This document shows, in pieces, positions 48,671 through 58,930 of a stretch of DNA of 64,000 nucleotides. Origin of the DNA: a bacterium (GTDB lineage Bacteria; Cyanobacteriota; Vampirovibrionia; Gastranaerophilales; Gastranaerophilaceae). The notes beneath the pieces were generated by a model that saw only the letters and a program-made list of their open reading frames with translations, did no database searches and was not told the origin of the DNA. Each line of letters opens with the position of its first letter. Positions within the stretch are counted from its first letter, which is position 1. A program made the position numbers and the translations under genes. The stretch is from positions 1-64,000 of the forward strand of contig JAAVBM010000016.1 in NCBI GenBank assembly GCA_014803505.1, in the 5' to 3' direction.

Positions 48671-48736
48671 ATAAAGAAATTTTAAATTAAAAAAAATAAG
48701 TGCTTGATTTTAAAAAATGTTTATAGTACATTTGTT

Positions 48737-48768
48737 CATGCGACAGGGTGGAAACACTCATCCGCATG
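48737..48768 (+). other. structured hairpin upstream of tRNA-Ile with GAAA tetraloop
   Basis: CATGCG-ACA-GGGTG-GAAA-CACTC-ATC-CGCATG. Confidence 0.5.
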
Positions 48769-48781
48769 AGAAGAAAAATGC

Positions 48782-48855
<74 letters not shown>

Positions 48856-48856
48856 T

Positions 48857-48893
48857 ATTAAAAAAGACTCCTTAAAGGGGTCTTTTTTAATAT
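48857..48893 (+). terminator. intrinsic terminator after tRNA-Ile
   Basis: TTAAAAAAGACTCCTTAAAGGGGTCTTTTTTAA. Confidence 0.88.
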
Positions 48894-48926
48894 CTACATT
48901 AGAGTTGAATTACAGAAATTAACGAT

Positions 48927-50192
48927 ATGAAAAGATTATTATTCATTATACTGACCCTGTTTTTATTAAGTTTAAATAGTGCTTCAGCTAAAGTTGTTCA
49001 CGTTAATCTGGATGAAATGATTCAGATAGGTTTGCAGCAAAATAATGATATTAAAATAAAAAAACTTGAACTTGATGCTGCAGAAAAAGATATAAAAATT
49101 GCTAATAAACTTCAAAACCCACAACTTCAATCAAATATTGTTATGGGCAATGTTGCTCGTGGTAATTCTTCCCAAGCCGGATTGGCTTTTCCTGTAGAAG
49201 TTATGAAACGCGATGTTAGAAAAAAAGCTGCAATCGAACAATATCAAATAATAGAAACTGAATTAAAACAGTTTGAACATAATTTTAAACTCCAAATTAT
49301 GCAAGCATATTTTGAAGTTTTATATGCGAAATCTGTATATAAAATACAAGAAGATCGATTAAAACTTTTTGAAAGACTCGTTCAAATTACTACAGACAGA
49401 CCTAAAGATTCTGTATCATATGAAATAGATAATCTGAAAGCCGATATTCAATACGCAAATCAAAAAATTGAAGTTAATCGTGCTAAATCAGAAATGCTTT
49501 CAAAACAATTTGAACTCAATAAAATATTAAACACCGGTGATGACAGCTTTATGTACGATACTTTAGAATCAACATTATTTGCTGACTGGGCTTTTCTTAA
49601 TATAGAATTACCTGAGTATAATTATATTGAAAAAATTGCACTTCAATATAGTTATATGATTAAAATTTCAGAAAATAATATAAAGAAATCAGAATTAGAA
49701 GTAAAATTGGCAAAAAGACAAAGAGTTCCGGATGTAACTTTAGCTGGCGGATATGCTTGGCAAACTCATCAAAAAGGAGATAATTACGGAGGAGCTTTTG
49801 TCGGTGTCGGAATGGATATTCCTATATTGTATAACTATACTCCTGATATTCAAAAAGCTGAAATTTTCTTACAAAAAAAGAAAGCTGATAAAAAAGTTTA
49901 TGAATATCAACTAAAATATGCATTAAAAAAAGATTACAATATATTTAAATACTCTGCGGAAAACATGAAATATTCAAAACAAATTCTAGAAGATTCAAAA
50001 AGAATAGTTAAACTTTCCACAGATAATTATATTGCAGGTAAAAATACTTATTCCGATCTTGTCATAAACGAAAATGACCATCAAGATATTTTAGCAAGCT
50101 ACCTAACTGCAATGTCAAGACACTTTTATTCTTATTTAGAACTTATGCAAGATATCGGACACGATATTTTAATAGAAAATGAAGTTTTATAG
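48927..50192 (+). CDS. TolC-family outer membrane efflux protein
   Basis: Signal peptide; NPQLQSNIVMG...; long coiled-coil with duplicated TolC-type organisation. Confidence 0.85.
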   Translation: MKRLLFIILTLFLLSLNSASAKVVHVNLDEMIQIGLQQNNDIKIKKLELDAAEKDIKIANKLQNPQLQSNIVMGNVARGNSSQAGLAFPVEVMKRDVRKKAAIEQYQIIETELKQFEHNFKLQIMQAYFEVLYAKSVYKIQEDRLKLFERLVQITTDRPKDSVSYEIDNLKADIQYANQKIEVNRAKSEMLSKQFELNKILNTGDDSFMYDTLESTLFADWAFLNIELPEYNYIEKIALQYSYMIKISENNIKKSELEVKLAKRQRVPDVTLAGGYAWQTHQKGDNYGGAFVGVGMDIPILYNYTPDIQKAEIFLQKKKADKKVYEYQLKYALKKDYNIFKYSAENMKYSKQILEDSKRIVKLSTDNYIAGKNTYSDLVINENDHQDILASYLTAMSRHFYSYLELMQDIGHDILIENEVL

Positions 50193-50285
50193 ACCAACAA
50201 ATTTCATCTAAACAGAGGATTAAAAGTTTTTCTTGACCGATTAAAATAATATTGGGTAGGTTTTAACTAAATTTGGGAGGCAAGT

Positions 50286-50522
50286 ATGGACAGAATCGTA
50301 TCTGAAAATGCGGATTTATATGCACCCGGAAATGATGAAATGTCAGAGTCCATTACTCAAAATTGGACGGAACAAGCTATTGAATGTTACTACATCAATT
50401 GTGATTGCAAGCGATGTTCTTTAGCAAACGGTCATTATTCTTTTATCTGTCAAATGCCAAAAGTTATTGATACTCTTTTGGAAACAGTTGGTCCTCCGGA
50501 TAAAGAGTTAAAAACAGCTTAA
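50286..50522 (+). CDS. small Cys-motif hypothetical protein (78 aa)
   Basis: CYYINCDCKRCSLANGHYSFICQMPKVIDTLLE; TTGGGAGG RBS. Confidence 0.7.
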   Translation: MDRIVSENADLYAPGNDEMSESITQNWTEQAIECYYINCDCKRCSLANGHYSFICQMPKVIDTLLETVGPPDKELKTA

Positions 50523-50587
50523 TCTTGATTACGAGATATGTTCGAAAATTTTGTTTAATCACGACCTCGAACAAACTTTTCAACACA

Positions 50588-50618
50588 ACTGATCAATGTT
50601 TTTGGTCAGTTTTTATTT
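50588..50618 (+). terminator. intrinsic terminator before mfd
   Basis: AACTGATCAATGTTTTTGGTCAGTTTTTATTTT. Confidence 0.8.
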
Positions 50619-50651
50619 TACAAATAATAAATTATAACTTTTTCATATATA

Positions 50652-53600
50652 ATGTTTTATATGTTCAGAATAAATGAAGATAATATTCCTGAAAATTATG
50701 AACAATTCAGGCAGAAAATTAAAGATAATAAATCTTTTGCAGTAACAGGTTTAACATCTGTTTTGCGTTTATTTCTCTTATCAAAAATAAAAACTTACTC
50801 AAAAAAAAAAGTTTTATTTATTACTTCGACTGAACAAAATGCTCTGAAATACCAAAGTGATTTGACTGCTATTACTGATTTAAAAGCCTCAATTATGCCG
50901 TTTCAGAATATTTCTATGTATGAAACAGTATCTCCAAATTTGTATGACTATGCTGAACAAATTCAAATATTAAATAATAAACCGGATATTATTATTTGCC
51001 CTGTAAAAGCTCTTTTAGAAAAATTTCCAAATGCAGATTTTTTCACAAAAAACAGTTTTAAAATTAAAGTCGGCGATACAATTGATTTAAAAAAATTGGC
51101 ACGAAAGCTTATTGATTTTGGTTATAAAAAATCAACCATGGTAAGCGATGTATCTGAATTCAGTATTCGCGGAGATATTGCAGATATCTATTCACTTAAC
51201 GAAAACCCTGTCAGAATTGAACTTTGGGGAGATGAAGTTGTTGATATAAGATATTTTGATAACGAAACTCAAAAATCTATTGAAAAAGCAAAAGAAACAA
51301 CTATTCTGCCAATTTATAAATTTATTACTGCAGGTCAAGAAGACTTAGTTAAAGAAATTCAAACCCAAATTGCCGAAAATGATGAAGAAATTCCTGAAGA
51401 AAACTATTTTGAAGGTATTGAAGTTTACCAAAACTTTTTCAATAAAAATTTAGTATCCATTTTAGATTATTTCAGTGATTATACAATTATTTTTGACGAA
51501 ACAACAGAAATTTATTCTAAATATGAATTAGTTGATGAAAATTTTAATAAACAACTTGAAGAAAACAAAAAACTTGCCTTAATTAAAGAAATTGAAGGCA
51601 AAAACCATTATACATTTGAAGAATTTTTACGTAAGACTTCAAGTTTTCAAAAAATCGGATTTAACAATTTTATTGATGGAGCAACATTTGATTTACTCGA
51701 ATTCAATGCTCAACCTTTACGTAATTTTGAAGCGGATATAGACTTAATTTCAGAATTTATAAAAGAACATATCAATTATAAAATCATTGTTGCAACGGAT
51801 TATCCTGAAAGAGTTAAAGAAATCTTATCAGAACGAGAAATCTTTAATGTAGATTTTGCTGAAAGTATAGTAAGCGGCGGATGTATTTTAGAAGACTTCA
51901 AAACAATAATTTTTACAGATAGAGAGTTATTTAATAAGCGTTCAAAAGAAATAACATCATCAAAAAAATCTTATTATAAAGAAAAACCTGAATATATTGA
52001 AAATATTAACGATATCAAACCGGGGGAATTTGTAGTTCACACAATTCATGGATTAGGTGTATACAAAGGTCTTTCCAAACAAGAATTTGATGGTCAATTA
52101 AAAGACTATTTAACAATCGAATACGCAAACAAAGATCGATTACATATCCCTGCAGAACAAATAAACCTTCTTTGCAGATATCGAGGATCAGGAACAATTA
52201 AACCAAAACTTTCCAGAATGGGTGGAAAAGATTGGGAAAATACAAAAGCAAAAGTTAAAAAAGCTGTTGAAGTTATTGCATATGATCTTTTAAGGCTTTA
52301 TGCAAGACGAAAAATGCAACAAGGTATTCCGTTTTTACCTGATACAAATTGGCAGATTGAAATGGAAGAAGCTTTTGAATTTGTAGAAACTCCAGATCAA
52401 TTGAAAGCAATTTCACAAGTTAAATCTGACATGGAATCAGAACAACCAATGGACAGACTTATTTGCGGAGATGTTGGATTTGGAAAAACAGAAGTTGCAA
52501 TGCGTGCAATTTTCAAAGCCGTAACGTCAGGAAAACAAGTGGCAGTTGTTGTACCTACAACAATTTTAGCATTACAGCATTATCAAACAATATTAGAAAG
52601 ATTTAAACCTTTTGGTGTTGGAGTAGAGCTACTATCAAGATTCCGAACATCAAAAGAACAAAAAGAAACTATTAAAAACTTAGCAAACGGAAAATGTGAT
52701 GTTGTTGTCGGCACTCACAGATTGCTACAAGAAGGTATTGTTTTCAAAGACTTAGGACTTCTTGTAATTGATGAAGAACATCGTTTTGGAGTTCGACATA
52801 AAGAAAAGTTGAAACAATTACGTGAAAACATAGATATATTATCAATGTCCGCAACACCTATCCCTAGAACACTTTATATGTCTTTATCCGGAATAAAAGA
52901 TATGTCGATTATTAACACTCCGCCTAAAAATCGACTACCTATAAAAACTTATGTCGGTGAATGGAATGAACAAATGGTTAAAAATGCCATCAATCACGAA
53001 ATTGACAGAGAAGGACAAGTTTTTTACTTATACAATAGAGTAGAAACTATTCAAGAGTTTAAAAATCAATTACAAAAAATTGTTCCAAATGCAAGAATTG
53101 CAATTGGACATGGACAAATGGACGAAAAAGCATTAGAAGAAGTTATAGTGGATTTTTCAAATCACGAATATGATATTCTGCTTGCAACAACAATTATAGA
53201 AAACGGTATCGATATTCCAAATGCAAACACTATGATTATTCACGATGCTGACAGATTTGGACTTGCTCAGCTTTATCAACTTAGAGGTCGCGTCGGACGT
53301 TCGCAAAGACAAGCTTATTGCTATTGCTTCTATAAAAAGAGTAAAGAAATTACAAAAGATGCAGTTCACCGCTTAAAAGCTATTAAAGAATTTACAACCC
53401 TTGGAAGCGGTTATCAAATTGCATTACGTGATGTTGAAATTCGAGGAGTAGGTAATATTTTAGGAACAAAACAACACGGACATATGATAAACGTAGGTTT
53501 TGATACTTACTGCGAATTATTGGAAGAAACTGTTCAAGAACTTCAAGGAGAAAAAGTTGATAAAGTAACCCCAACCATTGTAGATATCAATATAACAGCT

Positions 53601-54044
53601 TATATTCCTGATGAATGGGTTGGTTCTTCTGAACAAAAAATGATAGAATATAAACGTTTGGCGGATGTTAAAAATCCTGTCGAGTTAGATTATATTATTG
53701 ATGAATGGAAAGATAGATTCGCAAAACCCCCTGAATCTGTTGAAAACTTAATTAAACTAATCAGATTAAGACTTTCAGCTACAGAAATAAAGATTTCTGC
53801 AATTCGTGAAACTCAAGACTGTATTAGAATTTATACCCCATATTCAAAACCTGAATGGAATATTATCCAAAAAATTCTACCTGTAAATTTAGCAAGAAAA
53901 ATCAAATTTACAATAGCACCTAAATCCTGTCAAGAAGGTTGCTCTATTTTAATCTTAAACACTTCATATGTAAATTTTGATGAAGTATTTAACATTTTAA
54001 CAGATTTGTTTTATTATATTCATAAAGTTAGTCACGAATATTAA
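50652..54044 (+). CDS. mfd: transcription-repair coupling factor
   Basis: RID domain (VVHTIHGLGVYKG), DRLICGDVGFGKTEVAMRA, DEEHRFGVRHKEKLK, LRGRVGRSQRQAYCY, TRCF C-terminal domain. Confidence 0.98.
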   Translation: MFYMFRINEDNIPENYEQFRQKIKDNKSFAVTGLTSVLRLFLLSKIKTYSKKKVLFITSTEQNALKYQSDLTAITDLKASIMPFQNISMYETVSPNLYDYAEQIQILNNKPDIIICPVKALLEKFPNADFFTKNSFKIKVGDTIDLKKLARKLIDFGYKKSTMVSDVSEFSIRGDIADIYSLNENPVRIELWGDEVVDIRYFDNETQKSIEKAKETTILPIYKFITAGQEDLVKEIQTQIAENDEEIPEENYFEGIEVYQNFFNKNLVSILDYFSDYTIIFDETTEIYSKYELVDENFNKQLEENKKLALIKEIEGKNHYTFEEFLRKTSSFQKIGFNNFIDGATFDLLEFNAQPLRNFEADIDLISEFIKEHINYKIIVATDYPERVKEILSEREIFNVDFAESIVSGGCILEDFKTIIFTDRELFNKRSKEITSSKKSYYKEKPEYIENINDIKPGEFVVHTIHGLGVYKGLSKQEFDGQLKDYLTIEYANKDRLHIPAEQINLLCRYRGSGTIKPKLSRMGGKDWENTKAKVKKAVEVIAYDLLRLYARRKMQQGIPFLPDTNWQIEMEEAFEFVETPDQLKAISQVKSDMESEQPMDRLICGDVGFGKTEVAMRAIFKAVTSGKQVAVVVPTTILALQHYQTILERFKPFGVGVELLSRFRTSKEQKETIKNLANGKCDVVVGTHRLLQEGIVFKDLGLLVIDEEHRFGVRHKEKLKQLRENIDILSMSATPIPRTLYMSLSGIKDMSIINTPPKNRLPIKTYVGEWNEQMVKNAINHEIDREGQVFYLYNRVETIQEFKNQLQKIVPNARIAIGHGQMDEKALEEVIVDFSNHEYDILLATTIIENGIDIPNANTMIIHDADRFGLAQLYQLRGRVGRSQRQAYCYCFYKKSKEITKDAVHRLKAIKEFTTLGSGYQIALRDVEIRGVGNILGTKQHGHMINVGFDTYCELLEETVQELQGEKVDKVTPTIVDINITAYIPDEWVGSSEQKMIEYKRLADVKNPVELDYIIDEWKDRFAKPPESVENLIKLIRLRLSATEIKISAIRETQDCIRIYTPYSKPEWNIIQKILPVNLARKIKFTIAPKSCQEGCSILILNTSYVNFDEVFNILTDLFYYIHKVSHEY

Positions 54045-54063
54045 TGTTAAAAGGGAGAGTGTT

Positions 54064-55212
54064 ATGAAAGGTTCTAAAATATTAGCAACTTTAGTGTTAT
54101 CTGCTATGTTATTCACAGGTTGCGGATTAAAAGACCAAAAAGCTGTTATAAAAGTCGGTGATGGTGTTATTACACAAAAACAATACGACGAATTAATGGA
54201 TAAGAGTATTGCTCAATCTCCACTTGCTCAATTTGGAGATATGAAAGGCAATAAAGATGGTTTCTTATATCTTATGACAGAACAAAGAGTTATTAATCAA
54301 CTTATTATCCAAGAAATTTTAAACCAAGAAGCTAAATCTCGCGGAATTAAAGTTTCGAATAAAGACGTTGATGAAGCTGTCAAAAAAATTATGGATAAAA
54401 TGGGTGGTAGAGATAAATTAACTGAAGTTTTAAAACAAAATGGTATTTCTATCGGCGAATTCAAAAAAGATGTAAGAAATCAAGTAAAAATGCAAAAATT
54501 AGCTGAAGCTGCAGGCAAAATTAAAGTAACAGATGCTGATTGTAAAGCTTTTTATGATAAAAATCCTGATAAATTTAAACACGATGATCAAGTTAGAGCT
54601 TCTCATATCTTAATTGCTGCTAATGATTATCAATTACAACAAGAAATTGATTCTAACCCTAAAAAGAAATTAGATGAAAAAGAATTAAAAGCAAAAGTTG
54701 AAAAAGCTTTGCAAGATAAAAAAGCTGAAGCTGAAAAATTAGCTAAAGAATTACAAACTGATAATTCAAAATTTGCAGCATATGCTAAAAAATATTCAGA
54801 AGATCCAGGCTCTGCACAACAAGGCGGAGATTTAGGTTTCTTTGCTAAAGACCGTATGGTTCCTGAATTTGCAGAAGCAGCTTTCAAAGCTAAACCTAAT
54901 ACTGTAACTGATCCTGTTAAATCTCAATTCGGTTACCATATTATTATGGTTACAGACAGAAGAGCTGCAGGTATTATGCCTTACGAAAAAGTAAAATCTG
55001 ATATTAAAGATTTTCTTGTAAATGAAAAACAAATCGAAGCTTTAGATAAATTAACTGTCGCTGCTAAAAAGAAAGTTAAAATTGAATATGTTGATGAAAA
55101 CTTCAATCCTGAAGTAATCGACAAAAAACTAAAAAAACAAGTTAACGACGCTACTAACGGACAAGCTGAAAAAGTTAGAGAAGCAACAATGAAAGATAAT
55201 AAGAAAAAATAA
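54064..55212 (+). CDS. lipoprotein peptidylprolyl isomerase (SurA/PrsA-like, parvulin domain)
   Basis: Lipobox LFTGC; VRASHILIA ... KYSEDPGSAQQGGDLGFFAKDRMVPEFAEAAF. Confidence 0.95.
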   Translation: MKGSKILATLVLSAMLFTGCGLKDQKAVIKVGDGVITQKQYDELMDKSIAQSPLAQFGDMKGNKDGFLYLMTEQRVINQLIIQEILNQEAKSRGIKVSNKDVDEAVKKIMDKMGGRDKLTEVLKQNGISIGEFKKDVRNQVKMQKLAEAAGKIKVTDADCKAFYDKNPDKFKHDDQVRASHILIAANDYQLQQEIDSNPKKKLDEKELKAKVEKALQDKKAEAEKLAKELQTDNSKFAAYAKKYSEDPGSAQQGGDLGFFAKDRMVPEFAEAAFKAKPNTVTDPVKSQFGYHIIMVTDRRAAGIMPYEKVKSDIKDFLVNEKQIEALDKLTVAAKKKVKIEYVDENFNPEVIDKKLKKQVNDATNGQAEKVREATMKDNKKK

Positions 55213-55222
55213 ATTTTCACTC

Positions 55223-55260
55223 TAAAGAAAAGACCTTTCATAAAGAAAGGTCTTTTTTTT
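55223..55260 (+). terminator. intrinsic terminator
   Basis: AAAGAAAAGACCTTTCATAAAGAAAGGTCTTTTTTTT. Confidence 0.9.
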
Positions 55261-55319
55261 CGTAAAAAATCATACAAACGTTTTATTATTATTTTAATAT
55301 ACTCTGTTATAATTATTCT

Positions 55320-56534
55320 ATGTTAGATTTATCATCTCCAACTATATATATACCTACCATTTTTCTTGTAATTGTGGCTGTTTTTGTATCAATATTACAC
55401 AAAGATGCAAAAGGTATTATTCATGAAAATACAAAAGAACTACCGTATTATGACGAAATTGGTCTTTCAATGAATTATATCAGTCGTAATATTACAGAAG
55501 AAGGAAGATTTATATATAGAAAAAATGTAAATTCTGAAATCACTTACGATAATAAAATATATAATTCTCTACGTCATGCCGGAACTTTGTATTCTATGTA
55601 TATGTATGAACAACTTGGACTGGAGAAAAAATATCATAATTTAAGAGTTTTAGCCTCAAAATATTTTGTAGAACGATATATAAGAAAATTAGATGATAAT
55701 AAATACGTTGTAATTTCTATCCCAGAAGAAGAACAAATTAATATGGAAATTGCAAAATCAGGTGCTGCAGGTGTTGCACTCTGCGCTTTAAGCAACTTAT
55801 ATAAAGAAGAACAAGTTAGCTTAGATATACTTCGAGGTTTGGGTGAATTCATCTTGTCTTTACAAAATGAAGAAGGTGATATTTACGCATATTATGATTT
55901 AGAAAACAAAACAATAAACAAAGAAGCCCAAGCAGTATTCTATCCAGGAGAAGCTGCAGCTGGACTTTTATATTTATACGAAGTTGATCCGCAACAAAAA
56001 TGGTTAGTTGCTGCAAAAAAAATATTATCATATTTAGCAAAAACAAGAAAAAAAATGGAATTAGACATTCCGTTTGATAACTGGTCATTACTGGCAATAG
56101 AAAATCTATTCAAAGCTAAGCTTGCAACTCAAGAAGAATTCAATACGCTAAGAGCTTACGCTGAACAAATGGCAATTCCAATGCTTAGTAACCAAATAAC
56201 TAATCCTAAAAACAGTTATTATGGAGCTTTTAAAGATAATATCAGACCTTGTAGCTTAGGTACAATAATGGAAGGTTTAGCGTCAATTTATTTTTGCACA
56301 GATAGCGAAAGTTTAAAACAAATTATTTTCAAATCTTTATCAATCGGTTGTATGTTTTTAAACAAAGTACAAGTAAAAACAGGAGAACAAGCCGGAGGCT
56401 TACCAAACTCTGCTAACTGGGTAAAAGCAGGAGTAACTCCGAATGCAAGTGTAATCAGAATTGATAATGTCCAACACGTTGTTACAGGCTGGTTAAAGTT
56501 CCAAAATATCTTAAAAATTACAGATAAATGGTAA
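55320..56534 (+). CDS. membrane-anchored hypothetical protein, alpha/alpha-toroid (six-hairpin-like) fold suspected
   Basis: N-terminal TM; SLRHAGTLYSMYMYEQLG, YPGEAAAGLLYLYEVD, NWSLLAIENL repeats. Confidence 0.6.
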   Translation: MLDLSSPTIYIPTIFLVIVAVFVSILHKDAKGIIHENTKELPYYDEIGLSMNYISRNITEEGRFIYRKNVNSEITYDNKIYNSLRHAGTLYSMYMYEQLGLEKKYHNLRVLASKYFVERYIRKLDDNKYVVISIPEEEQINMEIAKSGAAGVALCALSNLYKEEQVSLDILRGLGEFILSLQNEEGDIYAYYDLENKTINKEAQAVFYPGEAAAGLLYLYEVDPQQKWLVAAKKILSYLAKTRKKMELDIPFDNWSLLAIENLFKAKLATQEEFNTLRAYAEQMAIPMLSNQITNPKNSYYGAFKDNIRPCSLGTIMEGLASIYFCTDSESLKQIIFKSLSIGCMFLNKVQVKTGEQAGGLPNSANWVKAGVTPNASVIRIDNVQHVVTGWLKFQNILKITDKW

Positions 56535-56536
56535 AA

Positions 56537-57190
56537 TTAAACCAAAACAGTTTTATTTCTACCGCTATTTTTAGCTTCATACAAAGCTTTATCTGTTATT
56601 TCTATAAACTGTTCTTTTGTTTGAATTTCATCTGTTAGTTGGCAAGCGCCGATACTAACAGTAACATTAACAGATTCTCCTTGATAATCCAAACCTAAAG
56701 CAGCTACAGTTTTTCTAAATCTTTCTAAAGGAATTACAGCCTGATGTATATCTGTTTCAGTTAAAATAACAATAAATTCTTCGCCGCCAAAACGATACAC
56801 TGTATCTGTTTTTCTAAAAGTCTGTAATGCGGCATTAGCAACTTGTTTTAGAACAAAATCACCGCATTGATGACCATATGTATCATTAACTTGTTTAAAA
56901 TGATCTATATCAAACATTACAAGAGTTAATTTATTTTTATATCTTTGTGCTCGCAAAAACTCTTTTTCATAAGAATTATCAAAACTTCTTCTGTTAGCTA
57001 AGCCTGTTAACTCATCAGTCATAGACAAATATTTTGTTCTAGAGTACATAAAATTGATTTGTTTAATAACTTCTAATTTATTTTCTTCCGGAATATCAAA
57101 AGTATGTATAATATTTTCTATGTTTTGCTGAATTTCATCTAAAACACCGTCAGGAATATCAAATGATAACTCATCTAAATTTTCAACCAT
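56537..57190 (-). CDS. diguanylate cyclase (GGDEF)
   Basis: DELTGLANRRSF, RKTDTVYRFGGEEFIVIL. Confidence 0.94.
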   Translation of the reverse strand: MVENLDELSFDIPDGVLDEIQQNIENIIHTFDIPEENKLEVIKQINFMYSRTKYLSMTDELTGLANRRSFDNSYEKEFLRAQRYKNKLTLVMFDIDHFKQVNDTYGHQCGDFVLKQVANAALQTFRKTDTVYRFGGEEFIVILTETDIHQAVIPLERFRKTVAALGLDYQGESVNVTVSIGACQLTDEIQTKEQFIEITDKALYEAKNSGRNKTVLV

Positions 57191-57269
57191 AAAGCTCCTC
57201 TTAGAGTTATTTTAGCACAAAATAGTTTCACTAAAAACAATTACGGCATAAATTTTTAAAACTTTAATT

Positions 57270-58844
57270 CTAAGATTCTTTATTTTTTTTGAATAATAAA
57301 AGAAGTGGAATTAACATAAAGCATAACAAGCCAAAGATTCTGAAAGAATCCATAAATGCCCATAAATTAGATTGTTTTAACAACGTTCCATACTGTGAAT
57401 ATTCAGCCATATGTTTAGCTACAGAAATATGTGTATATTGTGATAATGCTGCAGTTGTTGACTGAACTCTTTCAATAAATACAGGGTTTAATTCACTAAG
57501 TTTACCAACCATCATATTTTGGTGAACTTGACCAAACCTTGTAACCATTGTCGCAACTAATGATGTACCTATAGCACTTCCAATATTTTTCAATAAATTT
57601 TGAAGTCCTGTTGCATTTGTCATCTGAACATTTGATATAGTTTCCATAGCAAGGTTAATAATAGGAACAAAAGATAACCCCATTCCCAAGCCCATAATAA
57701 AGTTTGGAATCATAATATTGATATTTGAAATTTGTAAGTTCAAAAATCCTAACATAAGACCCGCAACACCTAATAAAAATAAACCAACAGCTACAAGTAA
57801 TCTTTTATCAACTTTATCAGCAATAAACGCACAAATAACAGTAGCCGTCATACATCCTACACCTCGTGGCATCATGGAAAATCCGCTTAAAAATGCAGTA
57901 TATCCCATCATACTTTGTAAAAATTGAGGAAGAATAGCAAGAGATGCATATAAAACAGCCTGCATTACAACTGAAATTATCGTTCCTACAACAAAATTTC
58001 TATCTTTAAAAACACTCAAATCTACCAGAGTATCTTTTCTTACAAGTTGAGAAATAAAGAAACAAATTCCGGAAACACAAGAAACGCCAAACAACCAGCA
58101 AATCCAAGTTGCATTGAACCAATCGGCATTGTTACCTTTATCAAAAAATACTTGCAAACATAATAACCATACAGCAAGGAAAAAGAATCCTAAACCATCA
58201 ATTTTTACATTTTTTTGTTTATGAGAATACGGAGGATTAAATAAAAGTTTTTGAGATAAAACAGCTGCAAGACATCCAAACGGAACATTTATATAAAAAA
58301 TCCACGGCCAAGACCAGTTATCAGTAATCCATCCGCCTAAAACAGGACCGACAATCGGTGCTACAATGATACCCATTCCAAAAATAGCCATTGCCATACC
58401 GCGTTTTTCTTTTGGAAAACTTTCCATCATAATAGCTTGAGATATTGGCAAAATACCGCCACCGCCAGCTCCTTGCAATATTCTGAATATTACCATTTGT
58501 CCAAGGTTTTGTGCCATACCACAAAGCATTGAGGCAATTGTAAATATCAAAATACTTATTACATAAAAATTTTTACGCCCAAGAAGTTTACTGAAAAAAT
58601 CTACCGATGGAATAATTACCCCACTGGCAATTAAGTAACTTGTTAAAATCCAAATACTTTCATCTCGAGTTGCCGAAAAACTTCCTGCCATATGTGGCAA
58701 AGCTACATTCGCAATTGTACCATCAAGCACGTATATAAATACGGCAAGCATTGTCGGAATTGCTGAAATCCAAGGATTTTCGGGTAAATATTTATTATCA
58801 TCATCTAATTGTTTAACATTTTCTTTTATAACTTCTTCAGACAT
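57270..58844 (-). CDS. DHA2-family MFS multidrug transporter (EmrB-like)
   Basis: MLAVFIYVLDGTIANVALPHMAGSF, 14-TM pattern, LLKNIGSAIGTSLVATMV. Confidence 0.93.
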   Translation of the reverse strand: MSEEVIKENVKQLDDDNKYLPENPWISAIPTMLAVFIYVLDGTIANVALPHMAGSFSATRDESIWILTSYLIASGVIIPSVDFFSKLLGRKNFYVISILIFTIASMLCGMAQNLGQMVIFRILQGAGGGGILPISQAIMMESFPKEKRGMAMAIFGMGIIVAPIVGPVLGGWITDNWSWPWIFYINVPFGCLAAVLSQKLLFNPPYSHKQKNVKIDGLGFFFLAVWLLCLQVFFDKGNNADWFNATWICWLFGVSCVSGICFFISQLVRKDTLVDLSVFKDRNFVVGTIISVVMQAVLYASLAILPQFLQSMMGYTAFLSGFSMMPRGVGCMTATVICAFIADKVDKRLLVAVGLFLLGVAGLMLGFLNLQISNINIMIPNFIMGLGMGLSFVPIINLAMETISNVQMTNATGLQNLLKNIGSAIGTSLVATMVTRFGQVHQNMMVGKLSELNPVFIERVQSTTAALSQYTHISVAKHMAEYSQYGTLLKQSNLWAFMDSFRIFGLLCFMLIPLLLLFKKNKES

Positions 58845-58885
58845 TTTATCCTCTATATATTTCCAGTCATTTTGAGGTATTTAAA

Positions 58886-58922
58886 ATGAGATTCTTCATC
58901 ACAAAATAACAAAGAATCTCAT
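58886..58922 (-). terminator. 11-bp hairpin between emrA-like and emrB-like genes (attenuator candidate)
   Basis: ATGAGATTCTT...AAGAATCTCAT followed by TTTTAAAT on the minus strand. Confidence 0.5.
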
Positions 58923-58930
58923 ATAACAAA

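Noticed and set aside
48704-48727. TTGATT...TATAGT as promoter for tRNA-Ile
   Set aside because: Spacer is only 12 nt, too short for a sigma70 promoter.
53157-53574. minus-strand ORFs inside mfd
   Set aside because: Antisense to a strongly conserved coding region.
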